Assembly: GCA_963813485.1 (NCBI GenBank)
Contig: CAWEZE010000017.1
Span: 66,277 to 130,276 of the forward strand
Length of the DNA: 64,000 nucleotides
Source of the DNA: DASQUK01 sp963813485
Lineage (GTDB): Bacteria; Actinomycetota; Acidimicrobiia; Acidimicrobiales; VFJN01
Direction of reading: 5' to 3'
In this document: positions 57,383 through 64,000 of the stretch, one piece after another
Numbering within the stretch: the first letter of the stretch is position 1
Layout of the letters: every line of letters starts with the position of its first letter
The notes under the pieces: generated by a model
The model's database searches: none
Seen by the model: only the letters and a program-made list of their open reading frames with translations
Told to the model about the DNA's origin: nothing
Translations under genes and position numbers: made by a program

Positions 57383-58678
57383 GTCGGTTCTCACCGAGAT
57401 CCGTCCCGCGCGCTCGTGGGTGAATCCCGCCCACGTCCAGTCCACGACCGCCTTGGCCCGGTCCTCGCCGGTGGACAGGAGGGCCAGGTGCACCCCGCCC
57501 CACGCCAGGAACGCGGCCTTCCCCTTGAGCGTGTGCCCGCCACGGGTCTGGACCACGGCGGACCCACGGCCGATCGTGGCCATCGTGCCCTTGTCGTGGT
57601 ACACGAACGGCTCGGTGTCCTTGCCGTCCAGCAGGCGGGCGATGTTCTCGCCGACGTGCTCGCCCGCCTGGAGTGCGACCGAGCCGAGCTGCGGCAGCAC
57701 GTCGTTGGTTTTCGTGTCGGTGATCCAGGCGATGTCGCCGATGGCGAACACCTCGGGATGCCCGGCGATGCTGAGGTCGGGCTCCGTGGGGATGCGGTTG
57801 CCGTGCTGCAGTTCGACGCCCAGAAGTGCGACGGTCGGGCTCGCCTGCAGGCCGGCACCCCAGACCAGCGTGTGTGCCTTGATCACCTTCCCGGATTCGA
57901 GGGTGACACGGGTCGGCTCGACCGAAGCGACGACCTCGCCCAGCAGCACCTCGACGCCGCGCTTCTCCAGTGCCTTCTTCGTGTAGGAGCGGATGTCGGA
58001 GCGGAACATCGCCAGGAGCGCCGGGCCCGCCTCGACGAGGACGATGCGTACCTGGTCCTGCGGGATCTCGGGGTAGTCCTCGGAGAAGTTGCTGCGGTAC
58101 AGCTCGGCGAGGGCGCCGGCGCTCTCGATGCCGGTGGCCCCACCACCGACTATCACGACATTGACGGCGCCGTCCTCCACCAGCGCCGGATCTCGGTCCG
58201 CTGCTTCCCACTTCCGCAGGACGTGGTCCTTGAGGCGCACCGCGTCGGCGAGCGTGTACATCGGGAACGCGTGCTTGTCCGCGCCCTCCACACCGAAGAA
58301 GTTGACCATGGCACCCAACCCCAGTACGAGGTAGTCATACGTCAGGGGTCCCATCTCCGCGAACTGCACCTCCCGTCGGGCGAGATCGATGCCCGTGACC
58401 GTGGCCTCGTGCACGGCGGCGTTCGGCTGTTCGTGGAACAGGTCGCGTAGGGGATGACCACACGCGGAGGTTTCCAGCAGGTCGGTGGCGACCTGGTAGA
58501 GGAGGGGCTGGAACGTGTGGTAGTCGTTCTTGTCGATCACCGTGACGTCGGCGTCGGCGTCCTTGAGCTGTCGGGCCGCGCCCACGCCACCGAAGCCACC
58601 ACCGAGCACGAGCACGTGCGGGCGCCCGGTCTGTCCGCGAGTCGGATCCGACGTCGTGTCGCTGGGAGGTGACGCCAT
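57374..58678 (-). CDS. Type II NADH dehydrogenase (NDH-2-like flavoprotein)
   Basis: This single-subunit FAD enzyme passes electrons from NADH to quinone without pumping. The FAD motif is HVLVLGGGFGGVGAARQLKD, the second nucleotide motif VNVVIVGGGATGIESAGALA, and the C-terminal FAD contact EVFAIGDIAWITD. QPLLYQVATDLLE is typical of NDH-2. ATG 58678 gives 434 residues. A copy of the shared motif is 57 bp upstream. The gene leads into zwf, GH15, GMC and cydAB on the same strand, which fits a quinone-dependent respiratory unit ending in bd oxidase. Confidence 0.88.
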   Translation of the reverse strand: MASPPSDTTSDPTRGQTGRPHVLVLGGGFGGVGAARQLKDADADVTVIDKNDYHTFQPLLYQVATDLLETSACGHPLRDLFHEQPNAAVHEATVTGIDLARREVQFAEMGPLTYDYLVLGLGAMVNFFGVEGADKHAFPMYTLADAVRLKDHVLRKWEAADRDPALVEDGAVNVVIVGGGATGIESAGALAELYRSNFSEDYPEIPQDQVRIVLVEAGPALLAMFRSDIRSYTKKALEKRGVEVLLGEVVASVEPTRVTLESGKVIKAHTLVWGAGLQASPTVALLGVELQHGNRIPTEPDLSIAGHPEVFAIGDIAWITDTKTNDVLPQLGSVALQAGEHVGENIARLLDGKDTEPFVYHDKGTMATIGRGSAVVQTRGGHTLKGKAAFLAWGGVHLALLSTGEDRAKAVVDWTWAGFTHERAGRISVRTDQD

Positions 58679-58734
58679 GAGCTCACTCCTGTTGTCGCAC
58701 TCGAGACGACAGTACGAGTTGGTGTGGTGCAGAG

Positions 58735-58753
58735 CCTCCCCCCATCGGGATGA
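58735..58753 (-). promoter_or_regulatory. Shared 19-bp operator-like motif, site 7 (NDH-2)
   Basis: On the minus strand it reads TCATCCCGATGGGGGGAGG, 57 bp upstream of the NDH-2 start. It is almost the same as the gadB site. Confidence 0.55.
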
Positions 58754-58844
58754 AATGGGTTGGCGGCGGCACCGGGTGACACGGGCCGTCCGGCGTTGCC
58801 CGGCCGGGGAGGGTCGCGAGGTCGCGAGGCAATGGGGCCCGGCG

Positions 58845-58863
58845 GAACCCTCTCGAGGCGATG
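58845..58863 (+). promoter_or_regulatory. Shared 19-bp operator-like motif, site 8 (weaker)
   Basis: It reads GAACCCTCTCGAGGCGATG, with the right half matching consensus and the left half weaker. It lies 145 bp upstream of the epimerase gene. Confidence 0.45.
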
Positions 58864-58875
58864 CGGTCCGGGGGC

Positions 58876-58922
58876 CGGTCCCTATGCCCCGAGAATGTCG
58901 GCGCGGTCCCTATTGCCTCGGG
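58876..58922 (+). repeat. Paired direct repeat CGGTCCCTAT upstream of the epimerase gene
   Basis: Two copies, CGGTCCCTATGCCCCGAG (58876-58893) and CGGTCCCTATTGCCTCGGG (58904-58922), lie 28 bp apart, close to three DNA turns. The pattern suggests a second regulator binding site. I do not assign the protein. Confidence 0.45.
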
Positions 58923-58959
58923 CTCGCGGCCACCATCCACGGATCCGCCGGCGCCGGCG

Positions 58960-58978
58960 TCATCCCCTCGAGGCGACG
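58960..58978 (+). promoter_or_regulatory. Shared 19-bp operator-like motif, site 9
   Basis: It reads TCATCCCCTCGAGGCGACG and lies 29 bp upstream of GTG 59008. Confidence 0.55.
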
Positions 58979-59007
58979 ACGTCCGTCGGGAGTGGTAGTC
59001 CAATGAC

Positions 59008-59919
59008 GTGGCCATGCCGACAATGCCCGAGCCCGGCGCCGGGGTGACCATTACGTCCGGACCCCTCGATGCGACCTTCATGCCCCAGCTCGGGATGCTC
59101 GGCAGCTCGCTTCGCCACCGCGGCGAAGCTCTGCTGGCACTGCCAGGTGGGCTCGACGGCTACCGCTCGGGGACGGTCACAGGCCTGCCGCTCCTGGCAC
59201 CATGGGCGAACCGCCTCGGTTCGCGCCGCTACGAGGTGGACGGAATCGTCGTGGACCTCGATGGCCTCGATCTCACCACCGACGAGCACGGGCTCCCGAT
59301 TCACGGGACGATGACGGCCCAGCGGGGTTGGGAGATCGTCGCGGTGGGCCGGCGCTCGTTGGCCGCCAGGTTCGACTTCGGTGCCCACCCCGACCTCCTT
59401 GCCTCGTTCCCGTTCCCCCACGAGCTCCGCATCGAGGCGACGGTCGAGGCCACGACCCTCCGGGTGGACACGACATTGGTGCCGACCGGCGACCGGCCGG
59501 TGCCGGTCTCGTTCGGCTACCACCCCTATCTGTGCCTGCCCGGTGCGCGAAGGGAGGACGTCCGCCTCCGCCTGCCGGAACGCCGGCACCTCGAGCTCGA
59601 CAGCCGCCAGCTCCCGACGGGACGGGCTGACGCCGAGGAGCCAGAGGATGAACCCGTAGGGACACGGACCTTCGACGACCTCTACGGGCTCGGCGACGAT
59701 CGGCAACTCGCGTTGGAGGGTGGCGGGCGCCGCCTCGCCCTCGAGCTTGGCGAGGGCTATGGCTATGCACAGGTGTTTACCCCGCCGGGAGCGGAGACCG
59801 TCTGCCTCGAACCGATGACGGCGCCCGTCAATGCCCTGGTCGAAGGGACCTATGCGCTGGTGTCGCCCGGAACCTCGTTCACCGCCCGGTTCTCTCTGCA
59901 TGTCGAGGACGAGCGCTGA
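59008..59919 (+). CDS. Aldose 1-epimerase-family protein
   Basis: This is a mutarotase-fold protein of about 303 residues. The likely catalytic His residues are in HGLPIHGTMTAQRGWE and VSFGYHPYLCLPG, and the Glu in VCLEPMTAPVNAL. SGTVTGLPLLAPWANRLGSR is a conserved sugar-pocket loop. It interconverts sugar anomers, or in some relatives hexose 6-phosphate anomers, which would feed glucose-6-phosphate dehydrogenase. The start could be GTG 59008 or ATG 59014. Divergent from the NDH-2/zwf operon, it fits the sugar-oxidation theme. Confidence 0.83.
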   Translation: MAMPTMPEPGAGVTITSGPLDATFMPQLGMLGSSLRHRGEALLALPGGLDGYRSGTVTGLPLLAPWANRLGSRRYEVDGIVVDLDGLDLTTDEHGLPIHGTMTAQRGWEIVAVGRRSLAARFDFGAHPDLLASFPFPHELRIEATVEATTLRVDTTLVPTGDRPVPVSFGYHPYLCLPGARREDVRLRLPERRHLELDSRQLPTGRADAEEPEDEPVGTRTFDDLYGLGDDRQLALEGGGRRLALELGEGYGYAQVFTPPGAETVCLEPMTAPVNALVEGTYALVSPGTSFTARFSLHVEDER

Positions 59920-59962
59920 CGGTTCCCGTCGACACGCGGTCTCCTAACCGGCGGGCGTCCAA

Positions 59963-59981
59963 TCACCCATTCGGCGTGATG
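59963..59981 (+). promoter_or_regulatory. Shared 19-bp operator-like motif, site 10
   Basis: It reads TCACCCATTCGGCGTGATG with a clear outer palindrome ATCAC...GTGAT. It lies 74 bp upstream of the sulfatase ATG 60056, between the epimerase stop and the sulfatase. Confidence 0.58.
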
Positions 59982-60055
59982 TCGACGCCCCCGTCGGTTG
60001 CGACCCTCGGATGGTTGGCGTCAACGGTCACCGACCGAGGGTTGAAGGAGTCACG

Positions 60056-62398
60056 ATGACCAAGCCGTTCCGGGGCACGATCAACATCGATGACCGTGAT
60101 TCGGTCCCCGATTGGGAACCCTATGTGCAGCCGGTCGCGCCGGACGGCGCGCCGAACGTCCTCTACATCGTGCTTGACGACGTCGGCTTCTCCGCGATGG
60201 AGCCGTGGGGTGGCCTGATCGAGACGCCCAACATCGGGCGGCTTGCCGCCACGGGGCTCACCTACACCAACTGGCACACGACCGCGCTCTGCTCGCCGAC
60301 TCGCTCGTCGCTCCTCACGGGCCGCAACCACACCACCAACGGCATGGCCTGCATCGCGGAGGCCACCAGCGGCTTCCCGAACGCCAACGGCCACATCCCG
60401 TTCGAGTGCGCAACGATCGCAGAGGTGCTCGGCGAGCGCGGCTGGAACACCTACATGCTCGGGAAGTGGCACCTGGTTGCCGCCGACGAGATGAACATGG
60501 CGTCGACGAAGCGCAACTGGCCCATCGGCCGTGGCTTCGAGCGGTACTACGGGTTCCTCGGGGGCGAGACGAACCAGTGGTATCCGGACCTGGTCTACGA
60601 CAATCACCCGGTCGACCAACCGGCAACGCCGGAGGAGGGGTACCACCTCACGACCGACCTCACCGACAAGGCGATCGAGTTCATCAAGGACGCGAAGATG
60701 ATCGCGCCCGACAAGCCGTTCTTCATGTACTTCTGCCCCGGTGCGACCCACGCGCCCCACCACGCGCCCAAGGAGTGGATCGAGAGGTACCGAGGCAGGT
60801 TCGACATGGGGTACGAGAAATACCGCGAGCTCGTGTTCGACCGGCAAAAGAAGATGGGCATCTTCCCCGAAGACGCCGAGCTGACGGCGCTCAATCCCTA
60901 CGCGGAGGAAACGAGCGTCGAAGGGACGCCATGGAACCCGGTTGACGTCGTGCGGCCGTGGGACACCCTCTCCGGCGACGAGCAGCGGCTCTTCGCCCGC
61001 ATGGCGGAGGTGTACGCCGGGTTCCTCAGCCACGCCGACCACGAGATCGGGCGCCTGCTCTCCTTCCTCGAGCAGTCGGGCGAGCGCGAGAACACCATCG
61101 TCGTCCTGGTCTCCGACAACGGGGCCAGCGGCGAAGGTGGCCCCGACGGTTCCGTGAACGAGAACAAGTTCTTCAACGGCATCCCCGACGACATCCAGGA
61201 GAACCTCAAGTATCTCGACGACCTCGGCTCACCTGCGACGTACAACCATTATCCGGTCGGGTGGGCGTGGGCGTTCAACACGCCGTTCAAGATGTGGAAG
61301 CGCTACAACTTCGAGGGCGGCGTTGCCGACCCGATGGTGATCTCCTGGCCGCGAGGCATCGACGCCAAGGGCGAGCTCCGGCACCAGTTCCTCCATGCGA
61401 CCGACGTCGTGCCGACCATGTACGACCTCCTCGGGATCGAGATGCCCGAGGTCGTCAAGGGCTTCACCCAGGTCCCCCTCGAAGGCGTGAGCTTCCGGTC
61501 GACGTTCGCGAGCGACGACGTGCCCACGCCGAAGGAGACCGGCTTCTTCTCCATGCTCGGCTCCCGGGCGATCTGGCACAAGGGATGGAAGGCGGTGAGC
61601 GTGCATCCGACGATCTCCGGTTGGGGGCACTTCGACCAGGATCGGTGGGAGCTGTACGACACCGAGGCGGATCCGACCGAGAGCCACGACCTCGCGGGAG
61701 AGCATCCCGCGAAGGTCCAGGAGTTGATCAACCTGTGGTTCCACGAGGCCGGCAAGTACCACGGGCTACCGCTCCTGGACCGCACAGCTGTGGAAGTCCT
61801 GGCGGACTCCAGCCGACCGCAGGTGGCGCCGCCCCGGGACCGTTACGTCTACTACCCGGGCACGGCCGAGGTTCCGGAGACCGCAGCGGTCAACATCCGG
61901 AACCGCAACTACACGATCGCGGTCGGAGTGAACGTCGAGTCCGACGACGCCGCCGGCGTGCTCTTCTCCCACGGCGCACGGTTCGGCGGGCACGCGCTCT
62001 ACGTCAAGGACCGCAAGCTGAAGTACGTCTACAACTTCGTGGGCAGCAAGGTGCAGACGATCGAATCCATGGAGGAGATCCCGACCGGCGAGGTCGTGCT
62101 GTCGGCCGCGTTCGTGAAGGAGAACGACGAGCTGCCCACCACCGGCACGCTGTCGCTCTTCATCAACGACGAGAAGGTCGGGGAGGGCCAGATCATGACG
62201 CAACCCGGCAACTTCTCGCTCGTCGGCGAGGGCTTGAACGTGGGCAAGGACCCGGCCGAGCCGATCACCGACGACTATCCCGGCACGAGCCCTATCGCGT
62301 TCACCGGGGGCACGATCAAGCAGGCGATCGTCGACGTCTCGGGCGAGCCCTTCGTCGATTTGGAGAAGGAAGCGATCGCGCTCATGGCGCGCGAGTAG
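60056..62398 (+). CDS. Type I (formylglycine) sulfatase
   Basis: This is a 780-residue arylsulfatase-type hydrolase. The formylglycine site is TTALCSPTRSSLLTGR (Cys about residue 79). Metal ligands are in APNVLYIVLDDVGFSAMEPW (Asp-Asp) and IVVLVSDNGASGEGG (Asp-Asn), with a likely catalytic GKWHL. The extra C-terminal domain from about residue 590 is typical of long actinobacterial sulfatases. ATG 60056 is preceded by GAAGGAG. No signal peptide is visible and no formylglycine-generating enzyme gene is in the window. The substrate is unknown. Confidence 0.9.
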   Translation: MTKPFRGTINIDDRDSVPDWEPYVQPVAPDGAPNVLYIVLDDVGFSAMEPWGGLIETPNIGRLAATGLTYTNWHTTALCSPTRSSLLTGRNHTTNGMACIAEATSGFPNANGHIPFECATIAEVLGERGWNTYMLGKWHLVAADEMNMASTKRNWPIGRGFERYYGFLGGETNQWYPDLVYDNHPVDQPATPEEGYHLTTDLTDKAIEFIKDAKMIAPDKPFFMYFCPGATHAPHHAPKEWIERYRGRFDMGYEKYRELVFDRQKKMGIFPEDAELTALNPYAEETSVEGTPWNPVDVVRPWDTLSGDEQRLFARMAEVYAGFLSHADHEIGRLLSFLEQSGERENTIVVLVSDNGASGEGGPDGSVNENKFFNGIPDDIQENLKYLDDLGSPATYNHYPVGWAWAFNTPFKMWKRYNFEGGVADPMVISWPRGIDAKGELRHQFLHATDVVPTMYDLLGIEMPEVVKGFTQVPLEGVSFRSTFASDDVPTPKETGFFSMLGSRAIWHKGWKAVSVHPTISGWGHFDQDRWELYDTEADPTESHDLAGEHPAKVQELINLWFHEAGKYHGLPLLDRTAVEVLADSSRPQVAPPRDRYVYYPGTAEVPETAAVNIRNRNYTIAVGVNVESDDAAGVLFSHGARFGGHALYVKDRKLKYVYNFVGSKVQTIESMEEIPTGEVVLSAAFVKENDELPTTGTLSLFINDEKVGEGQIMTQPGNFSLVGEGLNVGKDPAEPITDDYPGTSPIAFTGGTIKQAIVDVSGEPFVDLEKEAIALMARE

Positions 62399-62411
62399 GT
62401 GGCGCGCCCGG

Positions 62412-63764
62412 TTATCCCGCCACCGGGGTTTGACCGGTCGGCGCCGTTGCCTGGGCAGGCTCAGGAGCCGCCGGCGCGGCAGGGGATGGGGCGAGTTTCT
62501 CCGTGCCCACGTACGCGATCGCCACGGCGATGATCACCAGCGGCGTCACGTCGAGGCCGTCCGACCCCAGCAACAGCGTGGCCAGCAACACCGCGCTCAA
62601 CGGCAACCCCAGCATCACGACGACCATCGCTCCCATGCCCATGGCCGCGCCGGCCACGGGATCAAGCCCGGGCAGGTGGGAGAGCGCGACGCCCCCCACG
62701 GCTCCCACGAACAACGCCGGGAAGATGGGGCCTCCTCGGAAGCTGCTCAGCGCCAATCCGTAGGCGAGGGTCTTGCACGAGAGCAACAGAACGAGCGCGC
62801 CGATGGAGTAGCTCCCGGTGTCGTTGAGGAACGGCCCGAGCGCCTCCTGCCCCGAGAACAGCACGAGCGAGGAGCTCTTGTCGCTGACCTGGCCGAACAG
62901 GATCGCCAATCCGGCGATGGCCAATCCGACGACCGGAGTGAGCACCACGATCCGCCGCTCCACATGGGGTCGCAACGAGCGCGCCAGCATCCGGGTGCCG
63001 AGCCCGATCGGAACGGCCACCATCCCGATGGCGATCGCCCAACCGAACTCGGCGATCGTCGGCGTCCCCGCGGCAGGAAGGTCGGGGATCGAGAGCGAGA
63101 ATTTTCCGAGCCCGGTCAAGGAGTCCAGGCCGACGAAGATCAGGGTCCCGATGCCGGCCGCTACCAGGCCTGGGACCAACACCAATCCGAGCATCGGTCC
63201 CCCCAGGCCGATTGCCTCCATCAAGATGAACGCGGCGATCAGGGGCGAGCCGACGAGCGTGCTGAATGCCGCGAAGCTCCCTGCCGCGGCCACGACCGAC
63301 AGGGTCATCGCAGGCACATCCCTGCGGGCAAGACGCACCGCACAGACACCGAGCCCGGCGCCCAGCGCGATGAGCGGTGCCTCTGGCCCGATCACGGCGC
63401 CCAGGGCGAGGCTGGTCAACGCGGCGAGGAAGATGCTCGGCAGCTCTATGGGCGTCGGTGGCGGGCCGCCGGCATGGAACCCCTCGGCCGGCGATTCGCC
63501 CCCGTGGCCGGGGAGGTACCGGATCGTCAGTGCAACCAGCACGCCGGCGAGCGCCAGCAGCGGCAGCGGCCACCACGTCGGCTGGTCGTCGAAGCCGAGC
63601 CCGCTGGGAAGGTCTGTGTAGAGCCACTCCTGCGCCTCGTTGACCAACCAGAGGAAGCCCCACGCCGCGGCCGCGATCGGCGCGCCGATTATGGCGGCGA
63701 GCACCAGGAGCTTGGTGTAGTCAGGGCTTCGCAGGACCGCGCGCGGATCGGCAGGCATCGTCAT
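62412..63764 (-). CDS. CLC-family chloride channel/antiporter
   Basis: This 450-residue protein has about ten or more hydrophobic segments. The selectivity regions are recognisable but modified: GHGGESPAEG (for GSGIP), LGAVIGPEAPLIALG (for GKEGP) and FRGGPIFPALFVGAV (for GxFxP). The glutamate at the gating position is kept in GPEAP. Start ATG 63764 (MTMPADPRAVL) follows GGAGGA and is preferred over 63806. Two motif copies lie 58 and 100 bp upstream. CLC antiporters aid acid resistance in enteric bacteria, which fits the gadB gene in the same proposed regulon. Confidence 0.87.
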   Translation of the reverse strand: MTMPADPRAVLRSPDYTKLLVLAAIIGAPIAAAAWGFLWLVNEAQEWLYTDLPSGLGFDDQPTWWPLPLLALAGVLVALTIRYLPGHGGESPAEGFHAGGPPPTPIELPSIFLAALTSLALGAVIGPEAPLIALGAGLGVCAVRLARRDVPAMTLSVVAAAGSFAAFSTLVGSPLIAAFILMEAIGLGGPMLGLVLVPGLVAAGIGTLIFVGLDSLTGLGKFSLSIPDLPAAGTPTIAEFGWAIAIGMVAVPIGLGTRMLARSLRPHVERRIVVLTPVVGLAIAGLAILFGQVSDKSSSLVLFSGQEALGPFLNDTGSYSIGALVLLLSCKTLAYGLALSSFRGGPIFPALFVGAVGGVALSHLPGLDPVAGAAMGMGAMVVVMLGLPLSAVLLATLLLGSDGLDVTPLVIIAVAIAYVGTEKLAPSPAAPAAPEPAQATAPTGQTPVAG

Positions 63765-63821
63765 CGTCGTCCTCCGTCCTTCGCCACGCAGCATTGTCTG
63801 GCTCACCGAGGCATGCGCGCA

Positions 63822-63840
63822 TCACCCCGTACGGGGGAAA
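63822..63840 (+). promoter_or_regulatory. Shared 19-bp operator-like motif, site 11 (CLC gene)
   Basis: It reads TCACCCCGTACGGGGGAAA; the left half and inner palindrome match, the right tail does not. It lies 58 bp upstream of the CLC start. Confidence 0.48.
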
Positions 63841-63863
63841 GCAGGCGGTCGCCGCCCACGCCA

Positions 63864-63882
63864 CATCGTCCCGAGGGGATGA
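63864..63882 (-). promoter_or_regulatory. Shared 19-bp operator-like motif, site 12 (CLC gene)
   Basis: On the minus strand it reads TCATCCCCTCGGGACGATG, one of the best matches. It is 42 bp from site 11, four helical turns, so two dimers could bind on one face of the DNA. Confidence 0.58.
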
Positions 63883-64000
63883 ATCGGTGCCGGCGCCCCG
63901 AACGCCCGCTGACACGCGGCGTCAGCGTCGCCCGGTGGATTCAGCCGGCGCTCAGCCGCCTCCCAGCATCATGCGGGGCCGGAGATCGGGCTCGTTCAAC
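63883..64000. other. Right edge, no gene seen
   Basis: This short intergenic DNA runs to the window end. No reading frame with family features is visible. Confidence 0.4.

Larger units (their letters stand above)
58679..59007. other. Divergent regulatory region between NDH-2 and the epimerase gene
   Basis: No gene is seen. The region holds three copies of the shared motif (58735, 58845, 58960) and two copies of a second short repeat (58876-58893 and 58904-58922). Confidence 0.55.

Noticed and set aside
1..64000. CRISPR array or phage structural cluster
   Set aside because: No set of regularly spaced repeats and no capsid, tail or terminase genes were seen. The encapsulin is a shell protein with its own ferritin cargo, not a prophage capsid.

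Overview
This is a very GC-rich window carrying F420/LLM-type oxidoreductases, an encapsulin with its ferritin cargo, several acyl-CoA dehydrogenases and thiolases, large MalT/LAL-type LuxR regulators and frequent GTG starts. Together these point to an actinobacterium (Actinomycetota), possibly Acidimicrobiia or Thermoleophilia. The class is an inference, because no rRNA or complete tRNA gene is present to fix it.

Left part (1-12 kb): the 3' part of a DyP-type peroxidase gene, then a mobile-element scar (integrase N-terminal fragment, tRNA 3' half, frameshifted integrase C-terminal fragment, excisionase) and a gene-poor stretch. Several short metabolic genes follow, many broken by single-base indels: Nudix hydrolase, crotonase, YdeI-like protein, MBL-fold hydrolase and an aminotransferase-like protein without the PLP lysine. 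A minus-strand operon (NTF2-like, phosphotransferase, methyltransferase) is joined by GTGA overlaps. At 9.5 kb lies a shuffled inverted copy of part of the large LuxR gene at 12.4-15.4 kb.

Middle (12-37 kb): a DUF4242 protein, the large LuxR/ATPase regulator divergent from an acyl-CoA dehydrogenase, a UPF0316 membrane protein and a YceI/UBP/DUF5996 operon. Then come a fatty-acid-type operon (thiolase, CoA ligase, aldehyde dehydrogenase), an encapsulin-ferritin iron-storage operon and a dehydrogenase operon that ends in an internally deleted LLM gene. A gamma-polyglutamate hydrolase, a class-V aminotransferase, an LLM oxidoreductase, a methylmalonate-semialdehyde dehydrogenase, a thiolase and a two-domain acyl-CoA dehydrogenase complete this part.

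Right part (37-64 kb): this looks like one co-regulated stress and respiration region. Twelve copies of a 19-bp partly palindromic motif, consensus TCAYCCCNTCGGGGCGATG, lie upstream of glutamate decarboxylase, small hypothetical and membrane proteins, the second carboxymuconolactone-decarboxylase-like gene, NDH-2, an aldose epimerase, a sulfatase and a CLC chloride channel. I saw none in the first 37 kb. Five sites sit about 56-62 bp from a start codon. Two paralogous MalT-type regulators in the middle are candidate binders. Five genes (zwf, GH15 glucoamylase/trehalase, GMC oxidoreductase, cydA, cydB) are each joined by overlapping start and stop codons and lie directly behind NDH-2. This suggests a unit that feeds sugar-derived electrons to a bd-type oxidase.

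Roughly thirty or more single-base frameshifts break genes whose translated segments are otherwise well conserved. Many lie in short C or G runs. Sequencing or assembly indel errors are at least as likely as real decay, so genes marked as frameshifted should be read as possibly intact.
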